From Phocoena phocoena (Eukaryota > Chordata > Mammalia > Artiodactyla > Phocoenidae), in assembly GCF_963924675.1 (NCBI RefSeq), contig NC_089236.1, forward strand, positions 62,147,306 through 62,211,305: 64,000 nt of DNA, written 5' to 3'. Position numbers and translations under genes: made by a program. Of the stretch, positions 23,126-34,910 are shown in pieces. Below the pieces are notes generated by a model. It was not told the origin of the DNA, ran no database searches, and worked only from the letters and a program-made list of their open reading frames with translations. Position 1 is the first letter of the stretch; each line of letters starts with the position of its first letter.

Positions 23126-25070
23126 GAAGCTATAAACTATGAGACACCACTGAATTAGTTGAGATAATGTATGCTAAAAAATTTAATCCTAAATTTAAAA
23201 CAAGGAAGTTAAATAAATTCTGGTGATACCTGGAAGGAACTTTTAGATGATATGGCAAAGATTTAACAGCAACAGTCACCTAAAGGAAATATATGTTAAG
23301 AATCACCTGTTACAGCACTGAATCATGTTTCTAACAATGGTATCAATCACAGCTTAAAATATATAAATCAGAGTCCAATTTAACCCAAAGGGGCTGACAT
23401 GTGCCATGATAATTCATAGTAAAATGATGTAGACAGGAAAGTACATTGCCACCTCCCAATATATACTATCTAGCAGTGAGAATTTGAACGAATTGGGAAT
23501 CGATATATCCATTTCTCAAACTGATGTACACTATCACAGGATTCTACTACTTCACAAAACTATCTACACCACTTACAGGAATCCAGGAACATGTAAACCA
23601 CTTTGCTGGGAGACAGTTCTCCAGAGGTCTCTCAGGTTTTTCTTGCAGGAAGGCACTGCTGTCCTTTGGTTACAGATTATCTTCTCAAGTATGTTTGGAT
23701 CGTGAATAGCCTTAGAAGATGAAGATAGTAGTGTCTTTTGAGAGCAAAAGCTGGGTTTGTTTACTGCCCATAAGAAAGATTAAAGATCCAGGCTCAGGGC
23801 TCTGTCTTGTAACACAACCTGCTAGGTGTGCAGATAATACCTGTGCCTCTTTGTGTCACCAGGTGGGATCAGGGACTTGGAGAATTGGAGTAAATGCTGA
23901 TACTATGTCTACTCCTTTGTCTCTGTCACTGGAGTCTTGTGGCTTCTGCCAGCATCCATGAAACTGTAGTGGGTCAGCTTATTAGCTTGCAAGTAAGGTA
24001 CAGTCTCAAGATCCTAAGAGTTCTGAACACAAGTCCACTTTAAACCTTCCTTTTTTATTTGTCAACCCTATTCCAGAGCAGAAAAGGCTAAACTTATTTT
24101 GTAGATAGTTAAAACTGTGCAATACTATATAATTCAACCATTTGAAAAAAACAGGACCTAGTAAATTTGTACTAAATAATTTTTACTTGCTTTACTATTT
24201 TGGTATTATTTCCTAAAATAAAAGCTCAGCATGGAAAATATCAATGAATTAAAAAAATACTAGACAATTAATATAAAACATTAAAGATTAAAATACGCAA
24301 AAAAAATCAGTGTGATTGTGTATTTACTCCAAATTTTTCAATCTTTTTACACTACTAGATCAATTTCTTAATTGCATAATTTGAAAATCAAATGCATACA
24401 TTTTTCTAAACATACAGAATACACACTACAGCCTAAGATCTAAGAAAAAAGCTAATGTTCATTAAACTAATATTCATTGTCATAATGGTATAAATTTAAA
24501 GATATGCCAACAAGGAATGTTAGAAATAATGTAGCAAAATTACCACAATTTATCTTTTGCCAATTTAAATAAATATTTTGATAAGCTAAAAGTCTTTAGG
24601 AATAAGTCTTAAGAAAAGGAGTCAGTGCAGGTACAGGCTACTCATTTGAAGACTGCTGGTTCAGGGACTTTACTGTGACACGTACTTAGTAAAGCAGTCA
24701 TTATTAAATCCAGTTTCTGGGTTAAATCAATAGTCATTGATAAAATGCCTTCAAAAGAACATGTATCATTTTGTGCAATTCTGAAAGTGGTATTTGCGAT
24801 AATGTAACATTGTCCTTAACCTTTCTGGAGGAAAAACTAAGTACATTATTGTCCCCATAATGACAGGAATGGCAATCATTAAACTATTTCTGAGAGACCA
24901 AATCTATTTTTTTCCGTTGACAGCTCAATATCAACACAATTACTTTGCTTTGGAGAAAATAAAAGTTGACTTCACAATGTCAAAGCCTGGAAATAATCTC
25001 TAAAGGCAAGGGCTCTTTCCTTCAAGACTTAATTTCAAAACTAGTTTGGAGCATTTTAAAGAATCCTCTC
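23126..25070. other. Unassigned DNA, AT-rich after 24,050
   Basis: The part 23,480-24,000 is less AT-rich, has several short frames and a repeat-like feel (possible old LTR or retroelement), but no family was assigned. 24,050-25,070 is AT-rich and featureless. Confidence 0.4.
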
Positions 25071-25074
25071 ACGC

Positions 25075-25077
<3 letters not shown>

Positions 25078-25117
<40 letters not shown>
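25078..25117. repeat. (CA)n microsatellite, uninterrupted
   Basis: About 20 perfect CA units; likely length-variable. Confidence 0.98.
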
Positions 25118-25121
<4 letters not shown>

Positions 25122-25955
25122 AGGATCTCATTTATAGATACAGATTTACTAGTTAAACATACTAATAATCAAAGACATAAATGATATGGACAAACATAGC
25201 TGAAAGGTATTAAGCTTCATATTAACAGCTATATGTGTAACCAATACCTTTATTTAAGCTTTCCAATAAACACATAGGTGCTATAAGATGAAACAAAAGA
25301 GTAAAGACAAATCTGAAATTCCTAATCATAGTACTTTAAAATTTTGTATGTTTTTTTGTACTGGAAACTTTTCTGATAACAGAAAACATATCCAAAGAAA
25401 TTTAAAATTAGTCAACACATCACTCCTTTTATGTGTAAATATATAAATATGTGTGTACGCATATACATAATTGTGAGGTTTAATATATAAAATCATTTGG
25501 GGAAGGGAGACTTAGAAAAATATTAGCCTGAGTTTTATCACAAGAAGTTCAAGACAAATTATGTTAAAGACCCGCACTTAATGTTAACCCTTTCCTTTCC
25601 ATGTTATTTTTGACACTGAGCATTCGTGACCTAAATGCACAGGCCCTTGATCTGATCCCTTTGTAGTTTAGGAATCTTACTGGATTTTTTTCTTTATCCC
25701 ATTTGCTCAAATTTATTTATAAACAAAATGCAGCTGAATTCAATACAGAGCTGATGTGAAAGCAACTGACAAACCAACTAGGAAAAGCAAAGTTTTCCTC
25801 AGTCTCAAAGTAATAAGTTTGATAATTAGCTACAAGAATTATTCAAGAATTAGAATTTTCTGTCTTCAGCTAAGAGCTTTCCAATCAGTCCTAGCTAGGA
25901 GAGAAAGAGCTAACATATATATTAAACATAAGCACGACCTTATTTTTAAGAAGGC
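25118..25955. other. Unassigned AT-rich DNA
   Basis: No gene or named repeat recognised. Confidence 0.5.
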
Positions 25956-25959
25956 GATA

Positions 25960-26095
25960 TGGTGGAAAAGTTACAATTTGGTATGAGGCTTCGATGTCAA
26001 AAAAGCAGAAGTGGATCTGAATCTGAGCTTTGGCACTCGTTATCTATGTGAGCTGGAAGTTACTTAAATTCTCTGAGTTTCAGGGAAAAAAGAAA
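25960..26095 (+). repeat. Diverged MIR fragment
   Basis: gagctttggcactcgttatc, then tatgtgagctggaagttact and aaattctctgagtttcag, matches the MIR core order. Confidence 0.6.
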
Positions 26096-26635
26096 CTATT
26101 TAGGATCAAAACTGCCTCTTGACCTTTCTGTCATTAGGAAGTTGTCAGGCTAAGAGTAGGAGGCATCATTCGTATTAAAGGGAAAATAAAATTTTAAACG
26201 GCTCCATTCAACCTACCTGTGGCTAAGAGGGAATGGGATAAGAAAAGACTAACCTTCTCAAAATCTTGGCCAGTTTTCTAATGTGCCTGGGTGACTCCAA
26301 GTGTAGATGACTGTGTCTCTGACAAGAACATAAATACATTTGGGGACGTGCAGCTGTTAGTCCAGAGTCTAGTTAGAGGAAGTAAGTTAGATTGTTCTGG
26401 CTGATAATATCAGGATATTTAATTTCATAAGAAAGCCCCAATGGTGGGTACCCAAAAGAGAGAGAAGCATGGGGTGTGAAGTGAGTTAAGGGATGAGGCA
26501 GCAGGTTTTTGAAGAGTTTGGAGCCTACAAATTAAGATGTCCTGTAAGAAATCCGGGATAGTAAAAAGCCCTTTAGAAATAGTACTAATATTCTATTTTA
26601 AGCTGATGTCCTAAGTTTTCTGCAATAGAAACCTT
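26096..26635. other. Unassigned non-coding DNA
   Basis: No feature recognised. Confidence 0.5.
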
Positions 26636-26639
26636 CTCC

Positions 26640-27180
26640 AAAATGGAGACAGATCCACTCCGTAAAAGTACCCTGTGGATACCTGCTGGTGGATTTTCTC
26701 ATGCTCCATCACCCACTTCCAATTTCAAGCACATCCGTGGAGGACATTTCTGAGCGAGCCTAGACATACACAGATCGATGCCCCCTGCATGCTTGTACCC
26801 CCTTCTTGGGGCATCCTGCCCCAGAGCCTTCTCACATGCCACAGAAGCTGTTCATCCAAATACAGCCCAGCCCAGGAGGCAGGTAAGTATGCATGACCAT
26901 GTCAACCTTCAGCCACAGGGGGCAGGGGATGGCAAATAACTGCTCAGCCCCTGCCCATGGAGGGAGGCATCCCACATGGTTCTCGGGGGGGGGGGGGGGG
27001 CTCCTGTGGGATGGAGCCTTCACTGCTCATAACAGCAACACCCATGGCACACCTCACGCAGCTTTTCCTCCCCCACCCCGCCTTACCCCTCCCCCGGCTT
27101 CCCTCGCTCTGGCTGCCCAGGAACATCTTCCCAATAGACTCCCAAGGCCTTACCCATCCATGACTCTTCTTTCAAGAGAC
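26640..27180 (+). repeat. GC-rich block, probable old LTR-like repeat
   Basis: A GC-rich island in AT-rich DNA. Its wording (tgttcatccaaatacagccc, ggaggcaggtaagtatgcat, gctcctgtgggatggagcct) resembles an old mammalian interspersed repeat, probably LTR-derived. Frames on both strands (26,675-26,896; 26,893-27,213; 26,832-27,023 minus) are GC-driven and have no recognised domain. The GTAAGTAT at about 26,882 looks like a splice donor but is probably part of the repeat. Confidence 0.4.
26985..27000 (+). repeat. Run of 16 G
   Basis: Uninterrupted poly(G), rare in mammalian DNA and prone to length change and sequencing error. Confidence 0.95.
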
Positions 27181-27655
27181 TCCAAACCTAGATGCTTTGT
27201 GGAAACTGTTTGAGTGGACAAACAGAGGGAAAGAGGCTGAGTTCCCTGCCTGAGCCAGTGCAGAGCTGAGAGGGCCAGCAGACTGGGGGAGAGAGAAGAC
27301 CAGGGAGGAACAAGGACTCTAGGCCGGGGTCTTGAAGGGCCCTGACATTTCTGTGGGAAGGGTGACAAGAGGATTGAGTTGACCTTATTTATATCTCAAA
27401 TGACAGGGCAACCTTAACTAACTTGTAATTACACAGTAGGCTCACGATAAGTAGAAGAAACTTAATTTAATAAAGCTGATGGTAAGAATTTGGCTTTCTG
27501 AACCAGTTTATTGCTGTCAAGATCTTCACTTTCCGATTCTGCTGATCTGTTATCATGTCTAAGTTTTAGTGAGATATTCATCAATTAGCAGGTGGCACAT
27601 TTTGAATCTCAGGGCCATTCTATGAGATGGGGACAATCTATCTTTCAGAACTTAT
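27181..27655. other. Unassigned non-coding DNA
   Basis: No feature recognised; 27,220-27,340 stays relatively GC-rich. Confidence 0.5.
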
Positions 27656-27659
27656 TATT

Positions 27660-27930
27660 TCCTGAAACTCCCATTCACGTATAATATTTGAGCCAAATTA
27701 TTACCTATGTACACCTTACATCTTGACATTCCCTATACTTGGAATATTCTTTATTATCATCTGCTTTATTTCCCCCTAAACCTAGCCATCTTTCCAGGCC
27801 TGCCTGAAATAGTACGTCATCCATAAAAACTTCCCAAACCATACCAGAATGTATGACTATGTTTCATGGTAGTCACCTGCCTCTTGGTATTTATATTTTT
27901 TGCTTTCTCCCATTCTCACGGGACAACATT
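27660..27930 (+). repeat. Diverged L2-like fragment
   Basis: gacattccctatacttggaa, then tttccaggcctgcctgaaat and aaaaacttcccaaaccat, follows the L2 3' UTR order. Confidence 0.45.
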
Positions 27931-29240
27931 TAAGTTCCATTCACCTTTTACTTACATATATGGGATCCCTGCATAGAGCTGAAGTTTAGATTTGATCAGC
28001 TTCTTAGTCTTCATTAACATGCTGGGTAAGTTTTTACTACAGAGGATGTTGCTACCAGCCTTTCTTATTGGCTTCCAGATTTCCATGTGTCCCATTCCAT
28101 AGTCCACCGTTTCACACATCCTGTTCTGCAGCCTCATTCTGACCCTTGTTCCTTAAATAAATACCTACCTGTCACAACATTTTGCCTTCCCTCGGATTCT
28201 CTTATCTCCTCTAACTCGCAGGGTAAACATACAAACCGGTTTGCCTAGAACATCTCCAGTTTAAGCCTGTCGTACAAGTGTAATCGTAGCATCCCTTTTT
28301 ACTCCCAAACGTTTCCGTGTTTTGGAGGATAAATTATATAGTCACCTTATTTTATGCAGCTTTCGTGCTCTGTTGCTTTTCCTTCTTTTCTGTGCTTCAC
28401 CTATTCCCACACTGCATTGCACGTTATACATCCACTGTTGCAGAATATACAGTATTTTTAAAGTGAGGGGAATTGTCATGTAAAATGATGTAACATAATC
28501 AGTTTGCTCTGGGTATACGAAGACTTTCCTGTGACCAACAGTATAAACGACTGAGCACTATTAAGTCCGAAAAGCGGACACAAACCAGAATGCGTGGGAA
28601 GAGAGACTGCGTTTGGCATAGCTTCAAAAACATCATTTCAGGAAGAAAAATCCAATTCAGTTTTCAGAATGACTGGTTAACCAATCCATGACACGTCTAC
28701 GTAATCAATATCTACTGCCGCTTACCTTGGCAGCATTCCTGGAGAGATCATTTTCCAAAGTCATCCTCTTCTCAGCCACTTTCCATTGTGTTTTATGTAA
28801 ATTACTTTGGCTTGTCTACTGTATCCCTTTTTTTTTTTTTGCCTCTACTACAATAAAGAACTTAACCCATGTATTGCATTAAGTATGAAAGAATAAATAT
28901 TTTCCAACCCCTGTATGCAGTTCATTTCTTTGAGTAGTCAGTTTTAAAATTCTTTTCAAAGTTATAAAAGACAGCTCAAAATATTTTCAGAGTTCTTGTA
29001 GATAACCCAGCACTAACACCAAGCATTTCTATCTCTGTTATCTATCCCGCTTTACAAATTGCCACGCAAGGTTCTGCCCTGCCACAGCAGGAGCAGCTTT
29101 GGACCTTTTTCCCTTGAAGAAATTACTGTTTTTCTGGTCAGCAAAACCTTTGTCAGCAGACATAGTCGTTGGTTAAGGAACTCTTGGCGTTCTCCCTGAC
29201 AAGTACCCTCTGTCAAAGGATAAGTATCCTTAATTTTTGC
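27931..29240. other. Unassigned non-coding DNA
   Basis: No gene or named repeat recognised. A T-run (12 T) lies near 28,829. Confidence 0.5.
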
Positions 29241-29259
29241 CTACTGAAGAGAAATGGAT

Positions 29260-29445
29260 AAGCAACAAGGATTTACCGTATAGCACAGGGAACTCTGCTC
29301 AATATTCTGTAACAACCTAATTGAAATTGAAAAAGAATAGATGCATGTATATGTGTAACTGAATCACTTTGTTTTACACCTGAAACTAACACAACACTGT
29401 TAATCAGCTATGCTCCGATATAAAATAAAAATTAAAAAATAAATA
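29260..29445 (+). mobile_element. Short L1 3' end with target duplication
   Basis: About 186 bp of L1 3' UTR, from aagcaacaagg to the A-rich tail. A perfect 13-bp duplication, aagagaaatggat, flanks it at 29,247-29,259 and 29,446-29,458. A strongly 5'-truncated insertion. Confidence 0.92.
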
Positions 29446-29458
29446 AAGAGAAATGGAT

Positions 29459-29995
29459 CAGGAACTGCTTTACTTCCCCACTTAAATACCCCTCAAAACC
29501 CTCAGCAGCTTCCCATTGCATTGAGAACAAACCTAGAACTCTGGCCAAGTCAGCGCATGGTCTGGCGGCCCCTCTCCCCACCGAGCCCCATCTCAGCCAT
29601 TCTCTCCTGCGCTGGCCACCATGTTCCAGCCACACTGGCCTCCTTTCTTTGGCTGAAAGAGCACACCAATCCTTTTCCCCTCTCTGCCCAGAAGGCACTT
29701 CTATCAGCCCTTCAGGTAACAGGCTGGTTCTCATGCTCCAGGTCTCAGCTCATACAATGCCTCCCCCAGAGAGGCCTCCCATGACTGCACCATATATGAA
29801 TTCCCCCAGTTAGTTTCCTTCGTTGCCCTCTTAATCTCTCCATAGTTCCAGAGTTAATTTTCTTACGTGTTTGCTCACTTAGTTGTTGTCTGTCTACCCA
29901 TTAGGGACTGTGCCTACGTTTTTTTTACTCTTAACATCCCCAACGTCTAGCACATAATAGGTGATCAATGAATGTTTGTTACATGAATGACAGCA
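29459..29995 (+). repeat. L2 LINE 3' UTR
   Basis: Well-preserved L2 order: ttccagccacactggcctcc, then ccttcaggtaac, ggtctcagctc, agagaggcctccca, attagggactgtgcc, and the end taggtgatcaatgaatgttt followed by gaatga. Frames at 29,521-29,784 and 29,432-29,734 minus are incidental. Confidence 0.88.
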
Positions 29996-30785
29996 CTAAA
30001 TAAAACTGATACAGGCACTGTTTCTCCTGGTATCATTTTGTCTGGCTCCATTTCTGCTAGTAGCTAGCAGCTCTCCAGCAAGCTATTCATTCCCTCTAAA
30101 TCTCGACCTTGGTTGCTGGGAGCAAAGAATGAAAGCAGCCAACCTCTGATCCATGGGGGAAGGGGGAGGGATGAGGGAGGAAAGGGGCAGCCTGGGGGAA
30201 TGAAAAGAAAGCAGATGACTTTGTTTAATCCTTTTGTCAACTGGACAGCCAGATAAATGGACCAACAGTACTTAACAGGAAGAACAGACTTTTTCTCTGA
30301 AATGCCCTTAGTAGCCATCCCTGGTTGACAATTACTTATAGTAAAAGGAAAGTAGCATCTATAAGCCATGAATAATGCTACACATGCGTTATCACATATA
30401 AAATAGATCTGCTTAACAATTCGAATGCTTCACCACAGGAGGTGATTCCTAAAAATCTTACACACAAGTCTCAACCTATTACACTGGGTAAAAAGTGCAT
30501 GTCTGTCGACGGAAGATAGGACCTGCGGATTCATTCTGAAGTCCCCATACATCTCTTTGCTCCATCTGAGCTGAGTAGGATCTCTGATTTACGAAATCTG
30601 ACTTGACTATCCAATCGTGTGTGTTAGCTGTGAACTAGAATTCCATGAGGAGTTAAAAAATACTCGTATCCAAAAATTCAATGATGAGGGAGAAAGGAAA
30701 AGAGTCTGTCGAAGTTTTTTTCCCTATGATTTAATCCTGGCCCGGGCAAGTAAAAATGTAACCAAAGAGCGCCGGGTGATACCAG
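29996..30785. other. Unassigned non-coding DNA
   Basis: No feature recognised apart from a G/A-rich patch at 30,153-30,200. Confidence 0.5.
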
Positions 30786-30846
30786 TTGCAGTGGACTGAA
30801 GGGTGGCTCCCAAAGATGTGTCCACATCCTGGCTCTTGAAACCCGT
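30786..30846 (+). repeat. MLT1 LTR, left part of a split copy
   Basis: gtggactgaagggtggctcc and the following text match the start of an MLT1 (MaLR) LTR. Interrupted by the antisense LTR at 30,847. Confidence 0.75.
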
Positions 30847-31233
30847 TGTCTTTGTCGGCTCGGGCTGCCGTAACAAATCAACATCAACTGGGTGGCTTAA
30901 ACGACAGACGTTTATTTTCTCACAGTCCTGGGGGCTAGAAGTCTTTAAAGAAGGTGCCAGCAGATTCAGTTCCTGACGAGAACCCTCCTTCTGGTTTGAA
31001 GATCGTTGCCTTCACATGGCAGAGAAAGAAAGAGGGAGCAAGCTCGGGGGGGCGGGGAGGGGGGGCGGAGGCGGGTCTCGGCTTACAAGGGCACTAAATG
31101 TATCAGGAGGACCCAACTCTCCGTACCTCATCTAAGCTTACTCACCTCCCAAAGGCCCGGTCTCCAAACACCATCGCGTTAGAGGTTAAGCCTTCAACAT
31201 ATGAATTTTATGGGGGACGCAATTCGGTTCACA
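30847..31233 (-). mobile_element. MaLR-type solo LTR inserted in MLT1
   Basis: Reverse orientation of an MST/MLT-like MaLR LTR: starts tgtctttgtcggctcgggct, includes gtggcttaaacgacagacgt and tttattttctcacagtcctg, and ends ggttcaca. Same family as the copies at 39,845, 51,028 and 57,837. The 5-bp target duplication is not preserved (cccgt on the left, gtacc on the right). It contains an unusually G-rich stretch at 31,046-31,075. No retroviral coding sequence is present. Confidence 0.82.
31046..31075 (+). other. G-rich tract, potential G-quadruplex
   Basis: Runs of 7, 4, 7 and 3 G separated by short non-G spacers, inside the LTR; the complementary C-rich strand belongs to the LTR sense strand. 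Confidence 0.75.
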
Positions 31234-31584
31234 GTACCTGTGAATGTAACCTTATATGGAAAAAAAGGTCTTTGTAGATATTAAGGATCTTGAGGAGAGA
31301 TCATCTAGGATTACCCAGGTGAGCCATAAATCCAATGACAGGACGTCCCTTAGAAGAGAAAGGCAGAGGGAGATTAAGCACATGGAGGAAAGGGCAAGCA
31401 AACACCAAGGCAGAGAGTGGAATTAGAGTCTCAAGCCAAGGAACACCCGTAGCCAACAGAGCTGGAAGAGGCAAGGACTGGTTCTCCCTTTAGTGCCATC
31501 AGAGGCAGCACAGCCCTGCTGACACTTTGATTTTGGACTTCTGGCATCCCGAGCTGTGAGATAATAAATTTCTGTTTTAAGCCA
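31234..31584 (+). repeat. MLT1 LTR, right part of the split copy
   Basis: gtacctgtgaatgtaacctt resumes MLT1 exactly where the left part stopped. It continues to gattttggacttctggcatc and aataaatttctgttttaagc, the MLT1 3' region with its AATAAA signal. Truncated or decayed after about 31,584. Confidence 0.88.
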
Positions 31585-32610
31585 AGAAAGAAAACGCCAG
31601 TGCTCAAATTCCACGCCTATCCAATTAAATCAGTACCTTCCGGAAGTGAAGTCCTGGCACTTTGCTGTTGTTTAAAGCCCCTGGGGTAGTCGTAACTCTG
31701 CATGTAATTAAGGTTGAGAAGCTCAAACTTAAAAGTGTTTCCCCTTCCAGAGTTATTATAATTTTAGTGAGGGTTTCTTTATTCTGAAAGACCAAAAATA
31801 TTCTTGACCTTCTGAAAAGTTAATGCCTGGTGGCAAATTATTTGTACCAGGGAATGTATTGGAAACTAAGAATAGTGACAATATATATTAGAGACGTCTG
31901 GGTCCTTTAAAAATCTGCCGTCACTTCTATTATGACTGGAAAGTAATATTTTAAAAGAAATTTGAAAATAGGCTGAGGGGCATTATGAAACAATGAAGCA
32001 TTTTTATTCCTTGATATTGCACTAAAAGTAATCATTCTAAATTAGCCTGTAAAGTAACATCCAAAGGTGGGGTGTTTTACTTCTTTTATGTTATAAATTC
32101 CTATAGTTTTTCTTTCCCAATCTATCACCCTGATCAAGAGTAAATAAATCTACTACACCAAGTGAACTAAAGAGGCAAAATAATCACAGTCTTACAGGGA
32201 AATAGAGATAGTTCATCTAACCCCAATCTTTCCATTTTAACCTGCCATCAGAAGGTTGGGCAGAAGGTCACCTCTTCATCTCTATTTCTCAAGAAAAGAA
32301 TTAGTCATACATATTGTTAAATTGGCTTCATCCCCAAAGAATAAATGAGAGATGAACTGCACTGAACAAAGAGACATCACTACACTCAGAAAGCCATTTG
32401 CTTGCAACAGGAAATCGATATAAAGCAGTCTTACAACATTGCATGACATTAAATGTCTATAATCACTTTATTCTGCTTAACTTGTATAGATGTGTTCTGT
32501 CAGCATTCTCTCTCCCTATAATCTCTCCCTAGGAAAACTCATCTCCTTTCCATAGGGATCACTTATAAACTAATAGCTCTCAAATCCCCATCTCTAACTC
32601 AACATCCCTT
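31585..32610. other. Unassigned non-coding DNA
   Basis: No feature recognised. Confidence 0.5.
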
Positions 32611-32617
32611 CTAAGCC

Positions 32618-32790
32618 CTAGAGGCAGTACGGTGCAGTGGCTAAGGATGTATATACAGGCTTTAGAGCCAGTCTGTGTTCAACTCCCAGCCACCACTCAT
32701 TGGTCGAATTATTTATCTTCAATAAGCCTCACTTTCATCATCTCTAAATTGAGAAAAAGGCATGCAGCCCAGTGCCTATTAAGAAGTAAG
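32618..32790 (+). repeat. MIR
   Basis: gtgcagtggctaaggatgta, then tttagagccagtctgtgttc, aactcccagccaccactcat and ctcactttcatcatct give the MIR core in order. Confidence 0.75.
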
Positions 32791-32959
32791 GATTTGAGAA
32801 CTGTTGTATTTACTATAATTATCATCATTAGGCCTATCCATGCAGATGTCCCAGGAATACATCAAATACAAAACTGTCCAGGGTTGAATTCATTATTTCC
32901 CCCCAGTAAATGATTCATCTCTGTGAGCTCTACCGTATTGAATAAAGCCATCACCCTAC

Positions 32960-33330
32960 CAATACGCGGCCCCTAGGGAATCCTTTGGTTATCCTTCCTT
33001 CTCCCTCATTTCCCACTTACTTTTCGTGGCCACATCTTGCTCTATCTCTACAGTGACTCATTAATCCATCTTCATACATCCCCATTGACACGACCTGAAT
33101 GCAGGTCATTGCCACTTCGATGACTACAACTTCCTTGTAAGTAGTTTCCTAGGCTCCAATCTCTTGCCCTCACATTGCTGCCTGACGTCCTCCAGCAACA
33201 CAGATCCGAACTGGAAATGACCCTCCAGTGTACTCAAATGCTTTACTTAATATGTCCTTCAAAGACTTCCAAAATCAGGCCCCAACCAACCTATCCAGAC
33301 TCATCTACCCTACAGTCTACTAAGGAGGAT
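32960..33330 (+). repeat. Diverged L2
   Basis: Phrases ctaggctccaatctcttgcc, cctccagcaacac, ccttcaaagacttcc and aaatcaggccccaaccaacc fit the late ORF and 3' UTR order of L2. Confidence 0.5.
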
Positions 33331-34195
33331 CTCAGTCCCTACTCTGCTAATAAGAGTCACCCACTCCCATGGGCATTCTCAGAGGGAAATGTAATTACCC
33401 AGCCACCGACTGTAAATCTATCCCTCAAGCAAACAGGACAGATTGCAAGTGAGAGCACAATTAATATAAATATATATATATATAATCTTAATGTGATTCT
33501 AATTTATATCTTTTAAAGCAAACTATGTGTAAACTTTGGCACCTTATAATTAGCTTTAAAAGGATTACTAGATTTTTATCTCTCATTTAATCTTAGTGAG
33601 CTCTGGGGGGAACTACATTATGGATGAATAACGCTAGCCAGCAACCTAAAATTCAGATTACTGTAAGCCGAAAAGTTTGTTGTGTCACCTCTTAGTACAC
33701 TCTTTTCCTTTAACGCTCTTCCCCAAACACCTTATACCGCAACCCTTGACCTCCCAGCTCTTGAAAACCTAAGCGTACAGTGTTCCCTATGCCTCCCTAG
33801 CTTTATTTGACCTTCCTCATCCTTACTTACTTACACTTTTTCATCCTCCCTCTCTCGGCTTAATTAGTATGTTCTCTTGAATGTTTTTCTTTTATCAAAT
33901 TTAACATTATTATTTATTTAACATTTCAAATCTATTTAAGTTATTCAGTAAGGCTACCTCTTAATGGGCAGCAGCATACTTTTACTGACTACAGATTGCC
34001 AAATTGGTTCTGCAACAATTCAGTCAGCAGCTGTGAGGATCACCGGCTCTCCCCTTCCCTTGCCCCCCTCCTTTGGGGTGCCTGCCAACAGGGACAGGTT
34101 CTGCTCCCATCCACACAGCAGCACGGAAAGTGGCTCCATGTGTTGCATTACTTGTCTTTTCACTCTTTTTCTTTGGTGCTTCTGATATTAAAAAG
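33331..34195. other. Unassigned DNA with a short TA repeat
   Basis: A (TA)n run lies at 33,467-33,484. Otherwise nothing recognised; frames at 33,964-34,199 have no known domain. Confidence 0.5.
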
Positions 34196-34203
34196 TTAAT
34201 TTT

Positions 34204-34425
34204 GGGCTTCCTTGGTGGCGCAGTGGTTGGGAGTCCGCCTGCCGATGCAGGGGACACATGTTCTTGTCCCGGTCCGGGAAAATCCCACATGCCGCGGAGC
34301 GGCTGGGGCGATGAGCCATGGCCACTGAGCCTGCGCATCCGGAGCCTGTGCTCCGCGACGGGAGAGGCCACAACAGTGAGAGGCCCGCATACCGCAAGAA
34401 CAAAACAAAACAAAACAAAACATAT
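34204..34425 (+). mobile_element. CHR-type SINE, short form
   Basis: Starts gggcttccttggtggcgcag and ends with gtgagaggcccgcataccgc then a (CAAAA)n tail at about 34,398-34,421. The B box is damaged (tgttcttgtccc). No convincing target duplication was found, so one flank may be altered. Confidence 0.95.
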
Positions 34426-34490
34426 TGCTGTCAAGTAAATAATATCAACCTCATCAGAAAAGATAAAGAAGAAATTAGAACCTGATGTGC

Positions 34491-34583
34491 ATAGATCGAT
34501 AGATACTTAGATACATAGATATAAACAGATGATAGCTAGCTAGATGATAGCTAGCTAGATGACGATGATGATGCTGATAGATA
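34491..34583. repeat. Compound GATA/GATG/AGCT microsatellite
   Basis: Mixed tetranucleotide and trinucleotide repeats with a perfect tandem duplication of a 15-mer (agatgatagctagct) in the middle. Confidence 0.9.
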
Positions 34584-34910
34584 TTTACTAACCAATTTTA
34601 GTTGGTTTTAAAAAATATTTCAATTCATCATATTCATGTCTCAGTTGATCCTCTGTTTAAAAGGAATTTGTGCTTCTAGCAGGTACAAAGGCAGCACACA
34701 GCCTGAAATCTATCTGAGCTTCCCTAGCCAAGTCACATGCCCTAGCTCAGGCTATATCCTGGAGGAAGCAGCATCTTTTTTTCTAATTTACACCAAGGCT
34801 GGTAGGAGATTTTATAGTTCTATAAAAACTCAAGTGTCTCTATCATTTTTAGTTCAAAATCAAAGTTATCACAGAACACCTGATATGTGATACCCCCCTA
34901 CACTGAGAGG
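34584..34910. other. Unassigned non-coding DNA
   Basis: No feature recognised. Confidence 0.5.

Noticed and set aside
26675..27213. Possible exon ending at the GTAAGTAT donor near 26,880
   Set aside because: Both strands are open because the block is GC-rich, no domain is recognised, and the text resembles an old repeat. Kept only as a finding to test.
30847..31233. Full endogenous retrovirus
   Set aside because: Only solo LTR sequence is present here and at the three sister copies; no gag, pol or env text was seen between or beside them.
34150..34440. Target-site duplication for the SINE at 34,204
   Set aside because: No shared word of useful length was found between the left flank (ending gttaatttt) and the right flank (starting catattgctg).
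34491..34583. CRISPR-like direct repeats
   Set aside because: Tetranucleotide microsatellite without unique spacers, in a mammalian genome.
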